Source: Geodermatophilaceae bacterium (GTDB lineage: Bacteria; Actinomycetota; Actinomycetes; Mycobacteriales; Geodermatophilaceae). Taken from it: 32,149 bases of DNA. Every line of letters starts with the position of its first letter. Position 1 is the stretch's first letter. The stretch covers positions 1 to 32,149 of the forward strand of contig JACCTY010000065.1 of NCBI GenBank assembly GCA_013812145.1. The letters are read 5' to 3'. Below the pieces are notes generated by a model. It did no database searches and was not told where the DNA came from. It saw only the letters and a program-made list of their open reading frames with translations. Positions 27,752 through 32,149 of this stretch are shown here, piece after piece. A program made the position numbers and the translations under genes.

Positions 27752-28369
27752 CTAAACCAGCCCTTCGACCGCGGCCACCGACTTGGACTCCGGCGGCACC
27801 TTTTGAAACGTCTCCAGTACGACGTCCTCGTCGCGGTACCTGGCCAGCCGCGACAGGCCCGCGCCGGATTCGATGACCGTGTGAACCTCGTCACCGGTCA
27901 TGAGGTACTCCCGGACGGGATGCCGCCAGTGCACCGCAAGCAGCGTTCCGCCCGGCTCCAGCGCCTGCTGCGCCCCCATCATGGCCTCGCGCAACAGTGC
28001 GCCGTCGAGGTAGTAGCAGACCTCGCTGAGGACGATCAGGTCGAACCGCTGGTCCGGCCAAGGATCACCGAGCGCCCACCGTCGCAGCGAGACGTTGCGG
28101 TGTCCGGCGAGCCGGGTCGCCACCTCCTCCAGTGCCGCACTGGAGACGTCCGTCGCGACGATGCTGTCGCACCGGCCGGCGAGCGCCTCGGTGACGATGC
28201 CCAAGGAGCAGCCCGGCTCGAAGGCGGCGGCGTACCGGCGTCGCGGCAGCATGGCCATCGCCAGCGCCAGCTTTCGCTCCTCGTACCACCGGGTGCGGAA
28301 TCCCCACGGATCGCGAGCGCTGTCGTACATGGCGTCGAAGAAGCTGTCCGGCAGCCGCGCGCCACTCAT
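27752..28369 (-). CDS. NodS-like SAM-dependent methyltransferase
   Basis: A 205-residue class I methyltransferase. FDAMYDSARDPWGFRTRWYE (11-30) and FEPGCSLGIVTEAL (50-63, the SAM-binding Gly-rich loop) are typical of the NodS group, followed by Asp74 at the end of strand 2 and LIVLSEVCYYLD for motif IV. NodS of rhizobia N-methylates the deacetylated amino sugar of Nod factors. The start is ATG 28367-28369, which overlaps the TGA of the PIG-L gene (ATGA); a reading of 82 more codons upstream lies inside that gene in another frame. Pairing with a sugar deacetylase fits N-methylation of a freed amine, but this is inferred. Confidence 0.87.
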   Translation of the reverse strand: MSGARLPDSFFDAMYDSARDPWGFRTRWYEERKLALAMAMLPRRRYAAAFEPGCSLGIVTEALAGRCDSIVATDVSSAALEEVATRLAGHRNVSLRRWALGDPWPDQRFDLIVLSEVCYYLDGALLREAMMGAQQALEPGGTLLAVHWRHPVREYLMTGDEVHTVIESGAGLSRLARYRDEDVVLETFQKVPPESKSVAAVEGLV

Positions 28370-29115
28370 TCGAAGACCACCTCCGTGCGCCGAGAGAGCC
28401 GGTCGAGCATCGCGGGGGTCAGAACGGCCGCATCCTCGGGCGCCTCCGACAGCGGCCGGATCTGGCTGGCAAAGCAGCCGATGGCTGCGAGTTTCGCTGC
28501 GTGTGTCTCGTCGTCCAACTCGATCGCTCGGGCACGGGACCAGGGAACCCGCGGGTCGGCCGGCAGCGCCCAGTGCCAGGTCCAGATCGGGAACGTCAGC
28601 AGGCGTACGCCGCACCGCTGGGACACCGAACGCGCCACCCTGCCCACTGCTTCATGGTCGGGGTGGCCGTCACCGTCCCAGGTGGACAGACACCAGGTGC
28701 TTGTCGATACGTCTGCCAGCAGGTGGGCGACGACCGCCTCGATGGCGGGCTCTGCTGCGGCCACTGCGCCGTCACCGATACCCAACCGGTGGACCGTGGC
28801 ATCGACGAGCCCGAGGGCCCTGAGCGCACTGGCGGACTCCGCCCGGCGGAGGGCGGCCAGCCGCCCGGGTGTGACGGTCGATGACGCCGGGTGCGAGGCG
28901 TCTCCGTCGGTGACCGCGATCACCTCTACAGCGGCGCCGCGCAGGCTCAGCCGCCGCAGCAGACCGCCTACCCCGAGAATCTCGTCGTCGGGATGCGGGG
29001 CCAACAGGACTACCCGGTCGCATCCGCTGAGATCCAGCGGCGGGAACCTGTGCAAGCCCGGCCACGACTGCCAATCCGTCTCCGGCGTTCCGACACCGGC
29101 GATCGTGGTCACCAT
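28366..29115 (-). CDS. PIG-L family deacetylase
   Basis: A 249-residue zinc hydrolase of the PIG-L/LmbE/MshB group. The metal-binding motif is APHPDDE (39-45), and HPDHE (151-155) supplies the third ligand His. Family members remove N-acetyl groups from GlcNAc-type sugars, as in GlcNAc-PI, mycothiol or bacillithiol synthesis. The context is unlike that of mshB, since no mycothiol genes adjoin. It overlaps the acyl-CoA-dehydrogenase-like gene by 7 bases and the methyltransferase by 4. Fused PIG-L/methyltransferase proteins exist in other bacteria, which supports joint action. The likely product is a free amine for the methyltransferase. Confidence 0.88.
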   Translation of the reverse strand: MVTTIAGVGTPETDWQSWPGLHRFPPLDLSGCDRVVLLAPHPDDEILGVGGLLRRLSLRGAAVEVIAVTDGDASHPASSTVTPGRLAALRRAESASALRALGLVDATVHRLGIGDGAVAAAEPAIEAVVAHLLADVSTSTWCLSTWDGDGHPDHEAVGRVARSVSQRCGVRLLTFPIWTWHWALPADPRVPWSRARAIELDDETHAAKLAAIGCFASQIRPLSEAPEDAAVLTPAMLDRLSRRTEVVFE

Positions 29116-30074
29116 GACGGCGACGCGTTCTCGACCAACAGCGTGCCCAGCTCGGCCAGATGCCGTTCGGCGTGACTCTGTCGCAGGTAGACGGTCAGGT
29201 CCGCGACCCGCCGCGCGTGGGCGGCATCCGAGCCGAGCGGGCCCGCACCGCTGGCCCGGCCGACCCTGGTGAGGACGTCGTCGCAGGTCGCCTCGACGAC
29301 CGCCCGAACGCGCATCGCTCGGATTCGGGCCTCGCCGCGGCTGTCCAGCGGATCGGCGTCCACCGCACGAGCCGCCTCAGCCAGCGCGACGCCGGCGGCG
29401 TGCAGTGCGGCGTCGACAGCTCCGAGGTGCGCCAGGGCGTGCGGTCCGGCCCGGCCGGCCCGGGCCTGCTTCAACAAGGTGTCCGCGACGCCGCAGGCCC
29501 CGCCGTACCAGCAGGCGGCGACACCGATCGCTCCGTGCCAGAAGCCGGCCCGATTCAGGTATTGGCCGGGTGCCCCGACGGGCTCGGCGGGGGCGGCGTC
29601 GAAGCGGATGGCGCCGCTGTCGCTGCCGGCCATTCCCACCGCCGGCCAGGTGTCTTCGATCGGCTCGGTGTGGGCAGGGTCCATTTCGGCGGCGAACAGA
29701 GCCCGGTCGGCACCGATCCGCGCCGTCACCAGCCCGTGCGTGCAGGAATGCGCCCCGCTGCACCAGGGCTTGGTTCCGGTCAGCACCCAGCCGCCGTCGC
29801 GCTCCTCGGCGTGGACCACGGGTGTCGGTGGCTCCGCCGCCCAGACACCCCAACGTGATCCGGCCGGCGGCGGCGGACCGCCGAGCTCAGCCAGGATCGC
29901 CACCGCGTCGGCGTGGCCCTCGGCAAGTCGGGCGAGGGACAGATCCTGCCGGGCGATGCCAGCCAGTCCCCACCAGCGTTTGTCGGTCTCCCCCGAACCC
30001 GGCAGCGGGAGGTTCAGGGCGCCGCTACCGACCAACTCCACGAAGGAGGCACCGACCCGATTCACCTCGGACAC
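29109..30074 (-). CDS. Acyl-CoA-dehydrogenase-fold flavoenzyme, short form
   Basis: A 321-residue protein, shorter than typical acyl-CoA dehydrogenases (about 380). The middle beta-domain is recognisable in GGWVLTGTKPWCSGA (about 107-121), and the C-terminal helical bundle in VADTLLKQARAGRAGPHAL and AHARRVADLTVYLRQSHAERHLAELG. I cannot see the usual catalytic Glu motif. The C-terminal RQ-H-AERHL-LG pattern is closer to flavin monooxygenase relatives (DszC, amino-sugar N-oxygenases) than to fatty-acid enzymes. The start is GTG 30072-30074 with GGGGAG four bases upstream; the frame is open further but is preceded by the promoter. It is the first gene of the four-gene operon. Confidence 0.75.
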   Translation of the reverse strand: MSEVNRVGASFVELVGSGALNLPLPGSGETDKRWWGLAGIARQDLSLARLAEGHADAVAILAELGGPPPPAGSRWGVWAAEPPTPVVHAEERDGGWVLTGTKPWCSGAHSCTHGLVTARIGADRALFAAEMDPAHTEPIEDTWPAVGMAGSDSGAIRFDAAPAEPVGAPGQYLNRAGFWHGAIGVAACWYGGACGVADTLLKQARAGRAGPHALAHLGAVDAALHAAGVALAEAARAVDADPLDSRGEARIRAMRVRAVVEATCDDVLTRVGRASGAGPLGSDAAHARRVADLTVYLRQSHAERHLAELGTLLVENASPSW

Positions 30075-30111
30075 GTGGCTCCCCGCACCATGACTCGACT
30101 CGTTGAAGTAC

Positions 30112-30140
30112 AGCCTAGGTCGTAGCCGATCCCGGCCAAA
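30112..30140 (-). promoter_or_regulatory. Promoter of the ACAD/PIG-L/methyltransferase/GT2 operon
   Basis: The minus strand has TTTGGC (30135-30140), a 17-base spacer and TAGGCT (30112-30117). Transcription would start near 30105, giving a leader of about 30 bases that holds the GGGGAG ribosome site before GTG 30074. Confidence 0.5.
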
Positions 30141-30153
30141 GTTCGGCCGGATC
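30128..30153 (-). terminator. Hairpin upstream of the operon, possible terminator
   Basis: GATCCCGGCC (30128-30137) pairs with GGCCGGATC (30145-30153) with one bulged C. It lies just past the end of a minus-strand gene relic and overlaps the -35 of the operon promoter. It may have ended transcription of the lost gene, or it could be regulatory. Confidence 0.4.
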
Positions 30154-30160
30154 GCGGGGT

Positions 30161-30292
30161 TCAGCTGACCAGTCCTAGATCCAGGAGCATCGCGTCTAGC
30201 AGGGTGTCGATCGCGGGCCATGGCACCTCGGGTTTGCTGACGACGTGGTTCTGCGCGTAGCGGTGACGCCCCGTTCGAGGGATTGCCCGCAG
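30161..30292 (-). pseudogene. C-terminal relic of an unrecognised gene
   Basis: A minus-strand frame ends at TGA (30161-30163) with a plausible protein tail: RYAQNHVVSKPEVPWPAID followed by TLLDAMLLDLGLVS. Codon third positions are GC-rich from about 30262 leftward, but not further upstream, and a stop in frame at 30293-30295 closes it. No start or ribosome site is present. I do not recognise the family. It lies head to head with another truncated gene, so one deletion may have removed both 5' ends. Confidence 0.4.
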
Positions 30293-30295
30293 CTA

Positions 30296-30560
30296 GCCAC
30301 ATTCTCGGCGCTGTCCTGGACGGGATACTGCGCAACATCGAAGTCGTCGAGACGATCCCCGGCGACGACACAGCAGTGCTCATGTGCAGCGCGCAGGTTG
30401 CGGCGCACCAGGGCCGGGCCGAGGGACTTCTGGTCCTCCGCCCGAATGCCAGCGGTCGCTTCGCACAGCTGACCGTGTTCCTGCGGCCGCTTGCTGCCTG
30501 CAGGCACTCGCCGACGAAATGGGCCGGCCGGATGCGTCGCGGCAGGATGGCGGAAGGTGA
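30296..30560 (+). pseudogene. NTF2/SnoaL-like protein relic, truncated and frameshifted
   Basis: A plus-strand frame reads HILGAVLDGILRNIEVVET, then TAVLMCSAQV and AEGLLVLRPNASGRFAQLTV, ending FLRPLAA, which resembles the C-terminal half of SnoaL/NTF2-like proteins (typical end LTVFLRPL). After about 30495 the sensible frame shifts to LQALADEMGRPDASRQDGGR, ending at TGA 30558-30560. The N-terminal half of the usual ~120 residues is missing. With a truncated start and a shifted end, it is not expected to make a working protein. Confidence 0.55.
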
Positions 30561-30653
30561 CGGCATCCGCAGGTGGATCCTCAGCCCACACTCAGTCGTC
30601 GCGGTTGCTTCGTGCCGGCTGGTGGCCGCTTGGTCGCATCGTTGATCCGACTC

Positions 30654-30959
30654 TCACGGCATGAATAGGTCGAAGGCGTCGCTGATGGCGAGGGTGAGCG
30701 CCGGTTCCTGGTCGTCGAAGAAGAGGCCGAGCGTGTCGCCGACGGCGTTCGTGCGCACGGTGATGAGGTTGTCGCAGCTGACGACGCTGTCATGGTCCAG
30801 GCCGTTGCGGGGCCCGACGGGAACCTCGCTGGTGATGCCTCGGATCGTGCTGGTGATGGGGGCGACGGTGATCCAGGTCAGCAGGTGCAGCCTGGACGGC
30901 CGGGTCAGGATCAGGGCTGGTCGGCGTTTGTCCAGCTGGACCGCGGCGATGGTCCGCAT
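30654..30959 (-). CDS. MazF/PemK-type toxin, short form
   Basis: A 101-residue protein with family marks IAAVQLDKRRPALILTR (4-20), ITVAPITSTIRGITSEV (29-45) and GLDHDSVVSCDNLITV (about 53-68). MazF toxins are ribosome-independent endoribonucleases that cut mRNA or tRNA at short sites. The N-terminal RGDVWWV strand found in most MazF proteins is absent, so it starts directly at the second strand. The ATG 30957-30959 is 10 bases downstream of the antitoxin stop; a longer reading overlaps the antitoxin gene in another frame. It is part of a minus-strand antitoxin-toxin pair. Confidence 0.8.
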   Translation of the reverse strand: MRTIAAVQLDKRRPALILTRPSRLHLLTWITVAPITSTIRGITSEVPVGPRNGLDHDSVVSCDNLITVRTNAVGDTLGLFFDDQEPALTLAISDAFDLFMP

Positions 30960-30969
30960 CGGTGCGGTA

Positions 30970-31209
30970 TCAGTCCAGCGACGGGTGCGGTAGGTCGAGC
31001 AGACCGTCCAGGTCGGGGTAGACGGGCTCCCCGCGTCTGGCGATCTCGACGAGTGCGGCTTCTTCAGCTCGGTAGCGCTGGTCACGAAGCAGGCGGGCGA
31101 TTCCCTGGCGGACCGCCTCGGAGCGATTGGCGGCGCGCCCTTCCACCACCTCCGCGTCCAGAACCGCCAGTTCGCGGTCGTCGAGCCGGATGGCAATCTG
31201 CGTGGTCAT
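30970..31209 (-). CDS. Ribbon-helix-helix antitoxin (MazE-like partner)
   Basis: A 79-residue protein. TQIAIRLDDRELAVLDAEV and RSEAVRQGIARLLRDQR give the ribbon and two helices of an RHH DNA-binding dimer. The C-terminal part (EEAALVEIARRGEPVYPDLDG) is acidic and likely wraps the toxin. The start ATG 31207-31209 follows TACACT with 6 bases, so it is probably leaderless, and inverted repeats upstream are likely autoregulatory sites. It precedes the MazF-type toxin gene, as expected for a type II pair. Confidence 0.82.
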   Translation of the reverse strand: MTTQIAIRLDDRELAVLDAEVVEGRAANRSEAVRQGIARLLRDQRYRAEEAALVEIARRGEPVYPDLDGLLDLPHPSLD

Positions 31210-31215
31210 GGTGGG

Positions 31216-31262
31216 AGTGTAGGAAACGGTTGTCAACCAATCGGTATGCGCCTGGTTGGCAA
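31216..31262 (-). promoter_or_regulatory. Promoter and operator repeats of the MazF-type pair
   Basis: TACACT (31216-31221, minus strand) lies 6 bases before the antitoxin ATG. GGTTGTCAACC (31228-31238) is an 11-base dyad. TTGTCAACC (31230-31238) also pairs 8 of 9 with GGTTGGCAA (31254-31262). Such nested repeats suit cooperative binding of an RHH antitoxin. Confidence 0.5.
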
Positions 31263-31381
31263 GGCGCGGGCCCCAGCTGCACGTCGCCCTACTGAAGTAG
31301 TGCTGATCGCGCCAGAGCGGGCCTCCACAGGGTTGACCCCGGACCGGGCCTGGAGGTCGGCTGCGCGACGAGCAGTTGCGC

Positions 31382-31395
31382 GCCACAATTGTGGC
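31382..31395. promoter_or_regulatory. 14-base perfect palindrome, likely Phd operator
   Basis: GCCACAATTGTGGC is fully self-complementary. It ends 1 base before the ATG of the Phd-type antitoxin and overlaps the expected -10 region (ACAATT, 6 bases before ATG). Autorepression by the antitoxin is the usual mode. Confidence 0.6.
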
Positions 31396-31396
31396 C

Positions 31397-31663
31397 ATGA
31401 GCATTGAGTCGCTTCGTCAGGTCCGCGACCACTTCAGCGACGTCGTCGACCGGGTGGAGCGTGAGCATGAGCGCGTCACCGTGACCCGCAACGGCCGTGC
31501 GGCCGCGGTCCTCATCAGCCCAGACGACCTCGCCCAGCTCGAGGAGACCCTCGACGTCCTCGGAGACCCCGACGCACTGGCGGACATCCGCGAGGCCGAT
31601 GCGGCCTACGCGCGCGGAGATGTGGTGCGCGGTGTCGCCGCGGTTCGCGCTCTGCACCCGTGA
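31397..31663 (+). CDS. Phd/YefM-family antitoxin
   Basis: An 88-residue protein. The N-terminal Phd fold is clear: MSIESLRQVRDHFSDVVDRV, then ERVTVTRNGRAAAVLISPDDLAQLEETL. The C-terminal ~30 residues are acidic and Ala-rich and would bind the toxin. The ATG at 31397 is chosen because the family start (short helix then LRQVR) begins there and the operator palindrome lies directly upstream; an upstream alternative at 31376 would run through the palindrome. The stop overlaps the toxin GTG by 4 bases. Confidence 0.85.
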   Translation: MSIESLRQVRDHFSDVVDRVEREHERVTVTRNGRAAAVLISPDDLAQLEETLDVLGDPDALADIREADAAYARGDVVRGVAAVRALHP

Positions 31664-31941
31664 CCGAAGCGGAGCCTTACGAACTCGTCCTCACCCCGCC
31701 GGCGGTTCGTGCCCTGCAGGCCAAACTGCCTGAGACCGTGGCCGCAGCCGTGATCGAGTTCCTGACTGGCGCGCTTATCGAGAACCCCCGCCGCGTCGGG
31801 AAGCCCTTGCGTGGAGATCTCGGCGGCATCCACTCCGCACGTCGCGGGACGTACCGAGTGCTCTACCGCATCAACGACGAACGCCATGAGGTCGTCGTCG
31901 TACGCATCGATCATCGCCAGGGCGTCTACAGGCCGAACTGA
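31660..31941 (+). CDS. RelE/ParE-family toxin
   Basis: A 93-residue protein with the RelE fold: YELVLTPPAVRALQAKLPE (7-25), a helical pair, NPRRVGKPLRGDLGGIHSARRG (the basic loop) and TYRVLYRINDERHEVVVVRIDHRQGVYR, with the conserved YRVLY and terminal Arg/His/Tyr residues. RelE toxins cut mRNA in the ribosomal A site; ParE toxins hit gyrase. The R-G-x-Y-R-V-x-Y pattern and basic residues favour RelE. The GTG start overlaps the antitoxin stop (GTGA), so the two are translationally coupled. Confidence 0.86.
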   Translation: MTEAEPYELVLTPPAVRALQAKLPETVAAAVIEFLTGALIENPRRVGKPLRGDLGGIHSARRGTYRVLYRINDERHEVVVVRIDHRQGVYRPN

Positions 31942-31950
31942 TCGAGTCGG

Positions 31951-32055
31951 TTGAGACTCATCGACGACCGCGCCGTAGAACAGTTTGCGGCGAAGCACCC
32001 GGATCCCATGCTGCCCTGGGTCCTTGGGGCCAGCGAGACAGTGAGCTTACGGTGA
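31951..32055 (+). other. Possible HigB-like toxin fragment
   Basis: A frame of 34 codons from TTG 31951 to TGA 32053-32055 begins LRLIDDRAVEQFAAKHPDP, which is reminiscent of the N-terminus of HigB toxins (M-R-I-I then helix then HP-D-A). The rest does not continue the family. It follows the RelE gene by 9 bases. It is a weak call and may be chance; the remaining bases to the window end show nothing I recognise. Confidence 0.2.
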
Positions 32056-32149
32056 GCCCGGTGGTGAGGCACCCGTGCTAGCGGAGAAATCCACTGGGCA
32101 AGAACTTCCTCGTGCCAGGCGCGTCCGGAACCGTCCATCGCTCGTCGCC

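Noticed and set aside
27464-29272. 602-codon plus-strand frame across the GT2/methyltransferase/PIG-L operon
   Set aside because: It spans three motif-rich genes on the other strand and has no domain of its own.
30075-30566. 164-codon upstream extension of the acyl-CoA-dehydrogenase-like gene
   Set aside because: It crosses the promoter, a hairpin and both gene relics, and has no family sequence; GTG 30074 with GGGGAG is preferred.

Overview
This is a high-GC chromosomal window from an actinobacterium. The clearest lineage signs are SepH (an actinobacterial division protein), an acVLRF1-type release factor, a CitA-type second citrate synthase, and several genes that start directly after a -10 element (leaderless starts). 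The order within the phylum cannot be fixed from the sequence; a Frankiales, Geodermatophilales or Nakamurellales-like soil organism is plausible. I see no rRNA, tRNA, CRISPR array, integrase or transposase.

Layout. 1-451 is the 3' end of a membrane-anchored, anti-sigma-like gene. 448-4551 (minus) is a three-gene FtsX/MacB-type ABC system with one large permease and two ATPases. 4708-7783 (plus) is a tightly overlapping translation-linked operon: ABC-F ATPase, TrmH-type RNA 2'-O-methyltransferase and acVLRF1. 7780-13659 (minus) holds an MMPL/RND exporter and a heterodimeric ABC exporter. 13728-13807 is a large imperfect hairpin. 13836-15905 (minus) carries sepH and serC. 15972-18617 holds a metallophosphoesterase, citrate synthase (opposite strand) and pdxH. 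18628-21492 holds an MFS exporter, a D-amino-acid-oxidase-like flavoenzyme and a PPOX-fold protein. 21557-24486 holds a secreted seven-repeat SBBP protein and, convergently, a UdgX-type uracil-DNA glycosylase. 24661-27055 holds a frameshifted secreted gene and a NatAB-like ABC system whose ATPase gene carries one extra C.

27060-30140 (minus) is the most interesting unit: a four-gene operon of an acyl-CoA-dehydrogenase-fold enzyme, a PIG-L deacetylase, a NodS-like methyltransferase and a family 2 glycosyltransferase, with overlaps or 2-base gaps and a recognisable promoter. It resembles in logic a pathway that builds, deacetylates, N-methylates and further modifies an amino-sugar conjugate, but its product is unknown. 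From 30161 to the end the DNA looks like a plastic zone: two truncated gene relics lying head to head, a MazF-type and a RelE-type toxin-antitoxin pair on opposite strands, and a possible toxin remnant.

How they fit together: the left half is envelope export plus ribosome maintenance, the middle is housekeeping (serine and PLP metabolism, citrate, division), and the right half is accessory. Two frameshifts within 0.6 kb (24.7 and 25.3 kb) are either decay or consensus errors and should be checked against reads.
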